DNA from: Colwellia sp. E2M01
Lineage (GTDB): Bacteria > Pseudomonadota > Gammaproteobacteria > Enterobacterales > Alteromonadaceae
Assembly: GCF_018860585.1 (NCBI RefSeq)
Contig: NZ_JAHKPR010000071.1
Coordinates: forward strand, 1 to 51,478
Direction of reading: 5' to 3'
DNA: 51,478 bases
Position numbers and translations under genes: made by a program. The notes beneath the pieces are model-generated. The model was not told where the DNA came from and searched no databases. It saw nothing but the letters and a program-made list of their open reading frames with translations. Of this stretch, positions 1-11,149 are shown one piece after another; within the stretch, counting starts at the first letter, position 1; every line of letters begins with the position of its first letter.

Positions 1-42
1 AGAAAAAAGGGTTCAATGTTTTCACATTGAACCCTTTTTTCT
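1..42. terminator. Bidirectional rho-independent terminator
   Basis: A perfect 18-bp inverted repeat (1-18 with 25-42) has a 6-base loop, and an A-run on one side and a T-run on the other. It would work on either strand. It probably ends a gene lying to the left of the window, and may also serve the minus-strand lipoprotein gene that ends at 166. Confidence 0.85.
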
Positions 43-165
43 AGTAAGTAACCTGATATCGAGTTAATAAATCATTCTCTAGCAGCTATTTCCTCTACTT
101 TATATCGTTAAATTTACTTACAACAGACCCTAAATAACCCAGCTTATAACTATTAACTTACTTTT

Positions 166-615
166 TTACTTGTTGCTATTACTTTCAACAATTACATCAA
201 CTTGGCGTTTATTATCTTGTTGTGAAATAACCACGCGCATTAACTCTTCAGCTTGTTGGTACTTAAGTGTTAAACGTTCAAGTTTTACTTCTTGATTATA
301 CGGCTCACCAAAGGCTTCTTGGTAAAAGTCGATTACTTCATCTTTACTTGCGTTAGTAAAGTAATTTAAAACAGCAGGTAAATTATCGCTATATTCTGCA
401 AATATTGTCGCGTCTGCCATCGCTGGAATATCAATAACGCCATTTTTTCTTACCACGTTAACCGCTACTTCTTCTTCAATAACTACAGGCTCTTCAAGCA
501 CTTTTTCTTCCACAACAGGTTGTGGCTTAGGCTCGGGAGTTGATGTACAACCTGAAACAGCAACGGTTAATATACTAAGTAAGGTCAAATGCTTAATAGC
601 TTGTTTTACTTTCAT
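166..615 (-). CDS. Small lipoprotein of unknown function
   Basis: The 149-residue product begins with a lysine-rich n-region and a hydrophobic stretch ending in VSGC, a lipobox whose cysteine is near residue 23, so a diacylated envelope lipoprotein is expected. A proline/glutamate/valine-rich spacer follows (roughly residues 25-60), then a mixed alpha/beta region containing an FYQEAFGEPYNQE segment. I chose the ATG at 615 rather than the one at 630 because a GGAAG ribosome binding site sits 8 bases before it and overlaps the upstream ATG. No family is recognised. It lies downstream of cysZ on the same strand, but a terminator separates them, so it is probably transcribed alone. Confidence 0.75.
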   Translation of the reverse strand: MKVKQAIKHLTLLSILTVAVSGCTSTPEPKPQPVVEEKVLEEPVVIEEEVAVNVVRKNGVIDIPAMADATIFAEYSDNLPAVLNYFTNASKDEVIDFYQEAFGEPYNQEVKLERLTLKYQQAEELMRVVISQQDNKRQVDVIVESNSNK

Positions 616-701
616 TTTTATTACTTCCATTCGAATTTATTTTTATATATCTTTTAAATATATATGATTTTTAGTACTAACGCGATAACCGCAACATAAA
701 T

Positions 702-750
702 AGCAAAAAAAACTCTATAACTATATATCTATAACTACACAGTTATAGAG
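702..750 (-). terminator. Rho-independent terminator of cysZ
   Basis: Read on the minus strand, a 10-bp perfect stem (713-722 pairing with 741-750) is followed by eight T residues. It lies just after the cysZ stop codon. Confidence 0.7.
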
Positions 751-755
751 AGAAA

Positions 756-1535
756 CTAGGCTTGCTCTAAACTTTCTGAGCGAACCATGTCTTCATAGTA
801 ATCAACCCATAATGCAGTCGCACCACAAATAGCTACAGGCATTACTAATAAATTTACTATTGGGATCATAGAAAACACCGCAACAGTTATCCCAAAACTA
901 TAACTAAGGCTTTGGTTTTGTTTTAACAATTGCTTCATTTGTGTGAATGGAATTTTATGATTATCAAAAGGGTAATCTTTATATTGAATGGCCATCATCC
1001 ATGATACAAATAAAAACCAAATAATTTGTCCGAAAACAGGTAAAACCCATAATATAATAAAAAAGCCGAGAGCTCTAGGTATGTAATAAACCAGCTTTTG
1101 CCATTCTCTATGTAATGTTCTTGGGACATCTTTCACTATATCGAGCATATCACCAGTAGGTACAGGTTGACCATGTAAAATAGACTCCATCTTCTCAGAT
1201 AATAATCCATTAAATGGCGCTGCTAACCAGTTGGCGACGGTACTGAACAAAAAAGAAAATACCACTAAAACCGTTAACACGGCTAAGGGCCATAAAACAA
1301 CGCTTAACCAATTAAGCCAGCTCGGTAACCAAGACATAAGGCTGTCAATATGAGTACTTAACTCTAAGTAAACATAATAAAATGCATAACTAAATAGTAA
1401 TATATTGATAAATAAAGGAATAAAAACAAATCGGCGAATACCTTTTTGTCTTATTAAGCTAAAACCTTTAAAAAAATAGCTTGCACCATTATCTATAATA
1501 ATTTTTTTTTGGGGGGGAATAGGTGTCGATGGCAT
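756..1535 (-). CDS. cysZ: Sulfate transporter CysZ
   Basis: The 259-residue inner-membrane protein closely resembles E. coli CysZ (253 residues). Shared features include an IRRFVFIPL start of the first membrane segment, the stretch LAAPFNGLLSEK, the DVPRTLHREWQK segment, the IQYKDYPFDNHK motif and a C-terminal MPVAICGATALWVDYY. CysZ takes up sulfate for cysteine synthesis. About four to six hydrophobic segments are visible. The gene is divergent from zipA, as in E. coli, which supports the assignment. Codons 6-10 contain a run of seven C followed by nine A (minus strand), an unusual slippage-prone tract close to the start codon. No other oddity was seen. Confidence 0.93.
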   Translation of the reverse strand: MPSTPIPPQKKIIIDNGASYFFKGFSLIRQKGIRRFVFIPLFINILLFSYAFYYVYLELSTHIDSLMSWLPSWLNWLSVVLWPLAVLTVLVVFSFLFSTVANWLAAPFNGLLSEKMESILHGQPVPTGDMLDIVKDVPRTLHREWQKLVYYIPRALGFFIILWVLPVFGQIIWFLFVSWMMAIQYKDYPFDNHKIPFTQMKQLLKQNQSLSYSFGITVAVFSMIPIVNLLVMPVAICGATALWVDYYEDMVRSESLEQA

Positions 1536-1712
1536 GTGATTAAAATAATCCTAAGTGACTGATATTCATCAAGTGAGTATAAAAGCTTCTTTCGTACATT
1601 TACAGCATTAACTTGTTACAAATGGCGTAAATTTCTGATAAAGTTTCTTGCTAATATATAGCGACAATAATCGCGTGAACAATTGTAATCAAAAGAGTAG
1701 ATAGGCTCGAAA
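1536..1712. promoter_or_regulatory. Divergent promoter region cysZ/zipA
   Basis: This 177-base AT-rich stretch separates two divergent genes and must hold both promoters. I could not settle on one clear -35/-10 pair for either direction. Confidence 0.4.
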
Positions 1713-3026
1713 ATGGAAGATAACTTTAGAAACGTCTTAATTATACTTAGTGCTATTGTCATTACTGCAATTTTTATTCATGGATTGTGGACAATTAGAA
1801 AGCAAAAAAATCCTTATAAATTAAAAACATCGAAGAATAAAGTAGAGCCTGTTACAAGAGATTTTGATCAAAAAGGTTTTGATCAAGATGGTGTAAGCCA
1901 AGTTAAAATCAGTAAGAATGAAAATATGCCAGCTTATGGCAATAGAAAAGTTAACAAAACTAATTTCTCAGGTTATAACACGGGAAGGCATCAATTAGGG
2001 CAAAGTCAGAGATTTCAACAGCGTGACATTCTTGCTAATACCGGTGAAATAAATCTTAATGAAACACAATTAGAGACTGAACGCTCACAAGCGCCAAATA
2101 ACATGTCGAATACAGCCTTAGATAATGCTGTTGAAAGTGATTGGTTTAAAGACGAGTTAAACACCGTTGCTGATACTTTGTCACAGCCCATAAATAATAA
2201 GCCCGAAGCAGGTCAACATGAAACACTAGAACCCTCTACTGAGAGTAATAGCCACAGCCAATTTACTAAAGATGAATTAGGTGATGCGCTAACACCTAAT
2301 CAAGCTGTAACAACAGAAAAGCCGGCTGATCCGGTCGCAAAACCAGTGAAAAAAGCGCCAGCTAATATTGAACCAGTTTATGAACAACCCGTTTCTAGAG
2401 CAAAGCCTGAACGTGCTCCCGTTAACCGTTCAACAAGCAATAGGGCGCCTACTAAAGCTGAATTAAAGCGCGATCAAATGGAAATAGATTTTGATAATCA
2501 GCCTAATGTAAAACCGATTAAACCATTAACACCTAAAGAAAAAACACCTAAAGAAAAAGCACCAAAAGAACAAACGTCTAAAGAGCAATTAGAGCCACAG
2601 GTTATTATTTTATCTGTGGTCATGCCTCAAAATCAGCAAATGTTAGGTGCTGCTTTATTACCAAGCCTACTCACTTTGGGTTTAAAGTATGGTGAAATGA
2701 ATATTTTCCATCGCCATCAAGATAATGCTGGTAACGGTAAGGTAACTTTTAGCTTAGCTAATATTATGAATCCCGGCTCTTTTGATTTAGACAATATGGA
2801 AACATTTGCTACACAAGGCGTTAGCTTATTTATGACATTACCAAATGCTGGCGATCCTTTTGCTGTATTTGAACAAATGCTTAAAGCTGCTAAACAGCTT
2901 GCACAAGAATTTAATGGTCAACTTCTTGATGATAAACGTAATGTTATGACCAAACAAACAGAGCAGCATTACGTTAGTAAAATACGAGAATTTGCTCGCT
3001 TGAGCCGTATTGCCCGAGCGGAATAA
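1713..3026 (+). CDS. zipA: Cell division protein ZipA
   Basis: ZipA anchors FtsZ to the inner membrane at mid-cell. The 437-residue protein has the family architecture: an N-terminal membrane anchor (roughly residues 7-27, N-terminus out), a short basic patch, a long hydrophilic Q/P/K-rich linker (about 30-290), and a C-terminal FtsZ-binding domain (about 293-435) with PQVIILSVVMPQNQQMLGAA and a FMTLPNAGDPFAVFEQML segment. It is longer than E. coli ZipA (about 330 residues), all of it in the linker. The linker contains a short repeated TPKEK-like unit near residues 268-290. The gene is followed by a terminator and ligA, and is divergent from cysZ, the usual gammaproteobacterial order. Confidence 0.93.
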   Translation: MEDNFRNVLIILSAIVITAIFIHGLWTIRKQKNPYKLKTSKNKVEPVTRDFDQKGFDQDGVSQVKISKNENMPAYGNRKVNKTNFSGYNTGRHQLGQSQRFQQRDILANTGEINLNETQLETERSQAPNNMSNTALDNAVESDWFKDELNTVADTLSQPINNKPEAGQHETLEPSTESNSHSQFTKDELGDALTPNQAVTTEKPADPVAKPVKKAPANIEPVYEQPVSRAKPERAPVNRSTSNRAPTKAELKRDQMEIDFDNQPNVKPIKPLTPKEKTPKEKAPKEQTSKEQLEPQVIILSVVMPQNQQMLGAALLPSLLTLGLKYGEMNIFHRHQDNAGNGKVTFSLANIMNPGSFDLDNMETFATQGVSLFMTLPNAGDPFAVFEQMLKAAKQLAQEFNGQLLDDKRNVMTKQTEQHYVSKIREFARLSRIARAE

Positions 3027-3113
3027 ATATTAGCTCGCACTTAATTGACATTTATTCTCATGAGAAAGCTGTTGTCGATACAGTGATAGACTTCTGGTAG
3101 TACGACTAAATAT

Positions 3114-3138
3114 AAAAACGGGCTATTGTCCGTTTTTC
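3114..3138 (+). terminator. Terminator after zipA
   Basis: An 8-bp stem AAAAACGG/CCGTTTTT with an 8-base loop ends in a T-run. It separates zipA from ligA. Confidence 0.7.
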
Positions 3139-3221
3139 TACGTTTACACTCGCTATTTATTTTCGCTATTGCAGCACGCTTTGTTGCAGTGGCGTAAGTC
3201 ACAATAATAAAACTTTAGTGA

Positions 3222-5330
<2,109 letters not shown>

Positions 5331-5351
5331 TTTGATCAGCGAGAGTCTTTT

Positions 5352-5391
5352 AAAAAGAGTAAATAGACGATAAGTTTATTTACTCTTTTTT
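5352..5391. terminator. Bidirectional terminator ligA / NhaC antiporter
   Basis: A 14-bp inverted repeat (AAAAAGAGTAAATA and its complement) with T-runs on both strands lies between two convergent genes. Confidence 0.8.
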
Positions 5392-5448
5392 TATTGTAGC
5401 TAACTTTATAATAAGGCTAAATAATAGTAGGAAGTTATAGCGGTAAGG

Positions 5449-6795
5449 TTAAATTGCCTGCTTTTTAGTTAAATGCCAAAAGGCATAACTGGCAACAAAA
5501 AATAACACCATAGGATAAAAAGCATAGCTAGCAATAGCAAGTGGTGATACTTGTAAGCTCGCACCTAGTAGAAGTATTTGAGCGCCGTAGGGCAGAAGCC
5601 CTTGGTTAATACAAGAAAAGATATCAAGTAAACTTGCGGACTCAGCAGGAGATAATTCACCTTTTTCCGCGATGTTCTTTGCTGTATCACCGCTGACAAT
5701 AATTGAAACCGTATTATTGGCGGTAAAAAAGTTAACAATAAAGGCAAGTCCTGCCACACCTAAACCTGCGGCTCGTTTATCGTTGTTAGGTATTAGTTTT
5801 CTAGCTATGTTTTCTATAAAGCGAGTGAGTGCAGCCAAGCCACCTTGTTGTCGAACTAGTTCGCTTAATCCACCAATAAACAGAGATAATATAAAGATAT
5901 CTTGCATATTAGAAAAACCGGCAGTGATATCTGTTAACCACTCAGATAATTGATAGTTATTATTTAACATCCCAATCGTTGCAGCTAAAATAATACCGAA
6001 TATTAAAACAACAAATACATTAACGCCAATCAGAGCTAATACCAAAATAACTACATAGGGAATTAAACCGCTAATAGCCGCTTCACTGTTAACAGTATTA
6101 TTCACCTCACTTCCTAGCAGCGTAAATAGTATTAAGCATATCACTGCTGCAGGTATCGCAAACTTAAAGTTAACTTTAAATTTATCTTTCATTTCTGCAC
6201 CTTGGCTACGCGTAGCGGCAATAGTAGTATCAGAGATAATTGATAAGTTATCGCCAAAAATAGCTCCTGAGATCAAGCAGCCTGCAACCAGTGCAGCATC
6301 TAAACTTGCTGAGTCAATAAAGCCAAGCGCAACAGGGGAGATAGCAGCGATTGTTCCCATTGATGAACCCATTGCCGTAGAAAGAAAAGCGGCAACTAAA
6401 AATAAACCTGGTAATAATAAATAATCAGGAAATATGGCCAAACCTAACTGTACACTGGCATCAACACTACCTGTTGATTTAGCGACAACAGCAAAAGCAC
6501 CAGCGAGTAAATAAATAACGCACATAGTGGTGATGTTGTTATGGCCTGCGCCACGAATAAATTGCTCTATTTGTTTATCTACGGTTGTTTTTGTTAATAA
6601 CTTTCCGATGATAATTGATAAAATAATAGCAGGAATTATAGCAATGCTAGCGGGCAATTGATAAAAAGCAAAATCAACACCTTGTAAGGTTAAGATGATA
6701 CCTGTACCGAGAAATAACCCCAAAAAAAGCGCAAAAGGCAGTAATGAGAATAAGTGTTTTTTAGAGCGCTTTGATGCCGTGTTTATTTCAGTCAT
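5449..6795 (-). CDS. Na+/H+ antiporter, NhaC family
   Basis: This 448-residue integral membrane protein has about eleven to twelve hydrophobic segments. The segment GAIFGDNLSIISDTTIAATR is the conserved core of NhaC-type antiporters and probably lines the ion path. A second half contains FTANNTVSIIVSGDTAK, a repeated counterpart typical of this superfamily. The expected role is sodium extrusion in exchange for protons, relevant for a marine organism, though some family members exchange other substrates (malate/lactate). It stands alone between convergent ligA and the EAL-HDOD gene, separated from both by terminators. The start is the only reasonable ATG; a strong ribosome binding site is not evident. 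Confidence 0.85.
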   Translation of the reverse strand: MTEINTASKRSKKHLFSLLPFALFLGLFLGTGIILTLQGVDFAFYQLPASIAIIPAIILSIIIGKLLTKTTVDKQIEQFIRGAGHNNITTMCVIYLLAGAFAVVAKSTGSVDASVQLGLAIFPDYLLLPGLFLVAAFLSTAMGSSMGTIAAISPVALGFIDSASLDAALVAGCLISGAIFGDNLSIISDTTIAATRSQGAEMKDKFKVNFKFAIPAAVICLILFTLLGSEVNNTVNSEAAISGLIPYVVILVLALIGVNVFVVLIFGIILAATIGMLNNNYQLSEWLTDITAGFSNMQDIFILSLFIGGLSELVRQQGGLAALTRFIENIARKLIPNNDKRAAGLGVAGLAFIVNFFTANNTVSIIVSGDTAKNIAEKGELSPAESASLLDIFSCINQGLLPYGAQILLLGASLQVSPLAIASYAFYPMVLFFVASYAFWHLTKKQAI

Positions 6796-6896
6796 ATTAA
6801 TTAGATTACTTTGGTAACGAGTGAGATACTTGTTTATTTGTAAAATAGAATATTATTTAACGGTATTTACTCTTTAGTGATAAATCACTGCTTATA

Positions 6897-6928
6897 AAAA
6901 AGTCAATTACCTAAGTAATTGACTTTTA
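6897..6928. terminator. Terminator downstream of the EAL-HDOD gene
   Basis: A 13-bp perfect stem (AAAAGTCAATTAC and complement) with a 4-base loop is flanked by A/T runs. On the minus strand it lies 125 bases after the stop of the EAL-HDOD gene. A smaller hairpin (CCATT/AATGG) is found near 6971-6984. Confidence 0.7.
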
Positions 6929-7051
6929 GTGCGTAAGCTATACAAGTAAACATTATTGATAAGAAAAAAGCCATTAACAATGGTTGTGTAAAGCGTTGTA
7001 AACTAGCTTTACTCTACTGCTTTTAGTACTAGTTAAAGTGTTTAGGTACTA

Positions 7052-8272
7052 CTAACCTAGGGCTTGAGTTTGTTCATCAGCCCAAGCAAGCGCTTCATTA
7101 TAATGTTCTACCACTTTATCTTTATCTAGTTTTAATTTTTCCATGACCGTTGCCGTTTTATCCCATTCAGCTTGCTCAATAAGTTCAACGAGCTTGATTA
7201 ATGCGGCCATAACACCTTTTTTCGTCAATAAAGGCTCTTTAATATTACTAGATAATGGTAATTTCTCTAATATAATTGCCATCTCCTCATCTAATATCGC
7301 ATCAATCATCGATAATAAGCCTGTTAAAAAAGCAATGGAAACATCTAGTTGCGAACGAATATCTTCAGCCACCAATTCACAAAACTTAGCTCTAGTCATA
7401 GCTAAATTAATTAACTCTGAAGGCTTATCTGGATTTGCAGTGACGGCAAACATTAAACCAATAAAGCGTTTTAACTCACCAAACCCAAGGATAACCAAGG
7501 CTTGTTTGATGGTTGATACTTCACTGCGGCGCTTAAATATCGCTGAGTTGGCATAACGTAATAGTTTATAAGATAGTGAAACATCGCGCTCAAAAACACT
7601 GGTAATGTTGTTTAAGTCTAACTCTGTTTTAGAGGTTTCATACAGTAATTCTGCCATGGCTATTTGAGATGGGTTTAAGCTCTTTGCTTTCATCATTTCA
7701 GGTTTAGCGAAAAAATAGCCTTGGAAATAATCAAAACCTAATTGTAGCATTTGATCATACTCTTCATAAGTTTCTACTTTTTCAGCAAGCATTTTAATAT
7801 GGGGGTAATCTTTTACTGCAGTTAATACTTTTTTAATCTCTTCTAGGTTACTTATTTGTATATCAATTTTAATGATCTTTACATAAGGGAAAAAATGTAG
7901 CCAAACACTTTGATGCTCGTAGTCGTCTAATGCTAAAACATAGCCTTTACTGTGTAAGTCTTTACACAAAGATAATAGCTTTTTACCTGGTTTTATCGTT
8001 TCAAGAATTTCTACAACAAGCTCTTCAGGCGCAAGCATTTCAGGGTAGCCTTGAATTAATGTCTCAAGGGTGAAGTTAATAAAAGCAGGTTTGTTGCCGG
8101 TAAATTCAGATATACCCATATTGAATTGACTCGCTTCGATCATCTTACTCGTTGCTTCATCGCCATCAATATCTGGAAACACATTATCTATGCCGTCACG
8201 GAAAAGTAATTCATAAGCAAACAGGTTTTTGCTTTTATCTAAAATAGGTTGTCTTGCAGCATAAAAGTTCAT
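7052..8272 (-). CDS. EAL-HDOD signalling protein
   Basis: The 406-residue cytoplasmic protein has an N-terminal EAL-type domain (about 1-200) and a C-terminal HDOD domain (about 205-400). The EAL domain begins NFYAARQPILDKSKNLFAYE and uses ELL in place of EAL. The downstream metal-site motif is DDYE rather than DDFG, while the E, K and Q positions (EILE, KIDI, AEKVE, FQGYFFAKP) are kept. The HDOD part lacks a phosphodiesterase HD pair, as is normal. Related proteins (CdgJ and YuxH type) affect cyclic-di-GMP-linked motility, but the altered motifs make catalytic activity uncertain and a binding or scaffold role possible. It is transcribed alone and its neighbours give no partner. Confidence 0.85.
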   Translation of the reverse strand: MNFYAARQPILDKSKNLFAYELLFRDGIDNVFPDIDGDEATSKMIEASQFNMGISEFTGNKPAFINFTLETLIQGYPEMLAPEELVVEILETIKPGKKLLSLCKDLHSKGYVLALDDYEHQSVWLHFFPYVKIIKIDIQISNLEEIKKVLTAVKDYPHIKMLAEKVETYEEYDQMLQLGFDYFQGYFFAKPEMMKAKSLNPSQIAMAELLYETSKTELDLNNITSVFERDVSLSYKLLRYANSAIFKRRSEVSTIKQALVILGFGELKRFIGLMFAVTANPDKPSELINLAMTRAKFCELVAEDIRSQLDVSIAFLTGLLSMIDAILDEEMAIILEKLPLSSNIKEPLLTKKGVMAALIKLVELIEQAEWDKTATVMEKLKLDKDKVVEHYNEALAWADEQTQALG

Positions 8273-8576
8273 AAATATAGGTAACTAGCTCAGTTTTAAA
8301 GTTAATTATACTTTAATATATGGTATAGCTGTTTTTTTTGCATTGTTTTTTTTGCATTGTTTTAAACATTATTTGTTTAGCATTAATTAAATTACCTCTA
8401 TATTGCTCAATGTTTAAACATAGCGCTTGTCTGTTAATCGAACTATTAATAGTTAAGTAATCGTCAAGTAATAATGAAGAGTACAAGCTCGTTGAGTACT
8501 AAGGTTTCATTATGCTACTAACTTTGATACGTTATCAGTATGTTAAATCTAATAATTAATAACAAAGGTAACTATT
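8273..8576. other. Intergenic region, EAL-HDOD / putP
   Basis: This 304-base AT-rich divergent intergenic region must hold the promoters of both genes. A direct repeat of about 14 bases (TTTTTTTTGCATTG) occurs near 8332-8360. I see no ORF and no convincing operator. Confidence 0.4.
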
Positions 8577-10064
8577 TTGGCTATTGGTACTCTCATCTCC
8601 TTAACACTCTATTTTATTGTAATGCTCCTTATTGGCTTATACGCGTTTAAAAAGTCAACCAGTGATATTTCAGGTTATATGCTTGGAGGGCGCAGTTTAA
8701 CTCCGAGTGTAGCCGCGCTTTCTGCTGGTGCGTCAGACATGAGCGGCTGGATGTTAATGGGCTTGCCTGGCGCTATGTATATTAGTGGCGTGAGTAGTTT
8801 GTGGATTGCTATTGGCTTGGTTATCGGTGCTTTTTTAAATTACTTATTTGTTGCTCCTAGATTAAGAACCTATACCGAAGTTGCTAATGACTCGATAACT
8901 TTGCCTGATTTTTTCGAAAATAGATTTAATGATAAATCACGTTTATTAAGAATAGTTTCATCTGTTGTCATTGTTATATTTTTTACTTTATATACTTCAA
9001 GTGGCGTTGTTGCTGGTGGTAAGTTATTTGAAAGCTCATTTGGTTTAAATTATGAGGTCGGCTTATATGTTACAGCCAGTGTTGTTGTTGCTTACACCTT
9101 GTTTGGTGGTTTTTTAGCGGTCAGCTTAACTGACTTTGTACAGGGCTGTATTATGTTTGTTGCTTTGGTATTGGTACCTATTGTGGCAATTAATGAAGTT
9201 GGTGGTATTAGTGAAATGCATAATACTATTGAGACAATAAACCCTGATCTTTTAGATATATTTAGTGGTGTTGGCGCTATTGGTATTATTTCAGCAATGT
9301 CGTGGGGGTTAGGTTACTTTGGTCAGCCTCATATTATTGTTCGTTTTATGGCAATAAGAAGTGTAAATGATATGCCTAAAGCCCGTCGTATTGGTATGAG
9401 TTGGATGGTTATTGCTATTATAGGAGCCATGACTACAGGTTTAGCTGGTATTGCTTATGTCGCTAAAACAGGAACAAAGTTAGGTGATGCCGAGACCATT
9501 TTTATCGTGTTATCACAATTATTGTTCAATCCGCTTATTGCAGGTTTTTTATTAGCAGCAATATTAGCGGCAATAATGAGTACAATATCTTCACAGTTAT
9601 TGGTAACTTCAAGTTCACTAACAGAAGACTTTTACAAAGCCTTTTTACATCGTGATGCAACTGAAAAACAATTGGTACTTGTAGGTAGAATATCTGTCTT
9701 TATTGTGGCTTTAGTAGCTATATACTTAGCATATGATCGTAATAGTAGCATTTTGAGTTTGGTTAGTAATGCATGGGCTGGTTTTGGTGCTGCTTTTGGT
9801 CCTGTTGTTTTAGGTGCTTTATATTGGAAAGGGATGACTAGAAATGGCGCTTTAGTTGGTATGATAAGTGGTGCTGCAACCGTTATTATTTGGACCTATG
9901 CACCAATTACTATTAATGGTCAAACGTTAGGGAGCATAATGTATTCAATTGTACCTGGCTTTATTATTTGTTCATTAGCTATTTATGTTGTGAGCAAGCT
10001 GTCGCCAGAAGTTGGTGAAGATATTGAACAAACCTTTGATAAAATGCTAACACAACATCACTAG
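8577..10064 (+). CDS. putP: Sodium/proline symporter PutP
   Basis: PutP is an inner-membrane sodium:solute symporter that imports proline. The 495-residue protein has about thirteen hydrophobic segments and the family signatures: SAGASDMSGWMLMGLPGA near residues 48-65, LNYEVGLYVTASVVVAYTLFGG, and a GQPHIIVRFMA motif. Translation starts at TTG; AAAGG lies 7 bases upstream and there is no better ATG nearby. It is monocistronic and followed by a terminator. A putA gene is not in the window, so I cannot tell whether the imported proline is for catabolism or osmoprotection. Confidence 0.93.
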   Translation: MAIGTLISLTLYFIVMLLIGLYAFKKSTSDISGYMLGGRSLTPSVAALSAGASDMSGWMLMGLPGAMYISGVSSLWIAIGLVIGAFLNYLFVAPRLRTYTEVANDSITLPDFFENRFNDKSRLLRIVSSVVIVIFFTLYTSSGVVAGGKLFESSFGLNYEVGLYVTASVVVAYTLFGGFLAVSLTDFVQGCIMFVALVLVPIVAINEVGGISEMHNTIETINPDLLDIFSGVGAIGIISAMSWGLGYFGQPHIIVRFMAIRSVNDMPKARRIGMSWMVIAIIGAMTTGLAGIAYVAKTGTKLGDAETIFIVLSQLLFNPLIAGFLLAAILAAIMSTISSQLLVTSSSLTEDFYKAFLHRDATEKQLVLVGRISVFIVALVAIYLAYDRNSSILSLVSNAWAGFGAAFGPVVLGALYWKGMTRNGALVGMISGAATVIIWTYAPITINGQTLGSIMYSIVPGFIICSLAIYVVSKLSPEVGEDIEQTFDKMLTQHH

Positions 10065-10106
10065 TTTACATTTTAATAACTGTTAAATAGAGTTAACGTT
10101 AAAAAC

Positions 10107-10141
10107 AAAAGCGAGTTACTTTAAGTGATTCGCTTTTTTTT
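10107..10141 (+). terminator. Terminator after putP
   Basis: An imperfect hairpin AAAAGCGA...TCGCTTTT with a run of eight or more T lies 43 bases past the putP stop. Confidence 0.7.
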
Positions 10142-10216
10142 GTTACTTTTATTTGATTGATAAATTTTATAGTAAAAAATTATCAAAAACGTCACAGTGC
10201 TGATCATAATTTGAAG

Positions 10217-10246
10217 TTGTTCACATTAGTGATTTTATGCTAGAAT
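10217..10246 (+). promoter_or_regulatory. Putative sigma-70 promoter of fklB
   Basis: An extended -10 element TGCTAGAAT (TAGAAT at 10241-10246) is preceded, 18 bases earlier, by TTGTTC. It lies about 145 bases before the fklB start. Confidence 0.45.
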
Positions 10247-10390
10247 CGCGTTAATTTTTTAACCTTAGATTATTTTACGTTGTTACTCTTATTAGCTGTT
10301 TATTAAATGTTAGTGATGAGTGCTTGTTTTACTCTTAGCAAGACTAAAATTAATCTAAAAATAGACCACAGGTCTGGAGTTTATATACAA

Positions 10391-11002
10391 ATGAGTTTTG
10401 ATACTATTGAACAACGCGTTAGCTATGGTGTAGGTCGTCAATTAGGTGACCAATTACGCAACAACCCTTTTAAAGAGTTTGATGTTACTGCTGTGCAAGC
10501 AGGTATTGCAGACGCTCTTGTTGATGCAGCTAGCCAAGTTTCAGATGAAGATCTAAACGCAGCATTTTCTGTTATTTCTCAAAAATTACAAGAGCTAGAG
10601 CAAGCAGCAGCAAAAGAAGCGGCAGCTGAAGGCGAAGCCTTTTTAGCTGAAAACGCTAAACGTGAAGAAGTAACTGTTACCGAATCAGGTTTACAATACG
10701 AAGTAATCACTACTGGTGATGGTGAAAAACCAGCAGCAGACAGCACTGTATCTGTTCATTATCACGGTACTTTCGCAAATGGCGATGTATTTGATAGCTC
10801 TGTTCAACGTGGTCAACCGGCTGAGTTCCCAGTTAACGGCGTTATCGCTGGTTGGACTGAAGCATTACAATTAATGACTGAAGGTAGTAAGTGGAAGTTA
10901 ACTATCCCTTATTCTTTAGCTTACGGCGAACGTGGCTCACAAGGTGCTATTCCTCCTTACGCTACGTTAGTTTTTGATGTTGAATTATTAAGCATTAAGT
11001 AA
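10391..11002 (+). CDS. fklB: FKBP-type peptidyl-prolyl isomerase FklB
   Basis: The enzyme catalyses cis-trans isomerisation of X-Pro bonds. From the ATG at 10391 the product is 203 residues, near the 206 of E. coli FklB, and begins MSFDTIEQRVSYGVGRQLGD as that family does. A GGAG site lies 11 bases upstream, so I reject the 28-residue extension back to 10307. The N-terminal helical dimerisation domain covers about residues 1-95 and the FKBP domain the rest, with VHYHGTFANGDVFDSS, the VIAGWTEALQLM segment and AYGERGSQGAIPPYATLVFDVEL. There is no signal peptide, so it should be cytoplasmic. It has its own promoter candidate and a strong terminator. Confidence 0.92.
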   Translation: MSFDTIEQRVSYGVGRQLGDQLRNNPFKEFDVTAVQAGIADALVDAASQVSDEDLNAAFSVISQKLQELEQAAAKEAAAEGEAFLAENAKREEVTVTESGLQYEVITTGDGEKPAADSTVSVHYHGTFANGDVFDSSVQRGQPAEFPVNGVIAGWTEALQLMTEGSKWKLTIPYSLAYGERGSQGAIPPYATLVFDVELLSIK

Positions 11003-11021
11003 TAAAGAAAGAATACTGATT

Positions 11022-11046
11022 AAGCCCTCAATGAGGGCTTTTTTTT
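11022..11046 (+). terminator. Terminator after fklB
   Basis: The perfect stem AAGCCCTCA/TGAGGGCTT is followed by a run of T. Confidence 0.85.
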
Positions 11047-11149
11047 AAGTGAAAACTAATTACTTGATTAAATAGCTACGTAAGTTTTATTTAATCATAT
11101 AAATTAAGTGCATTTGTTGCTTGTATAACCCTGTAAGGAAATAACTACC

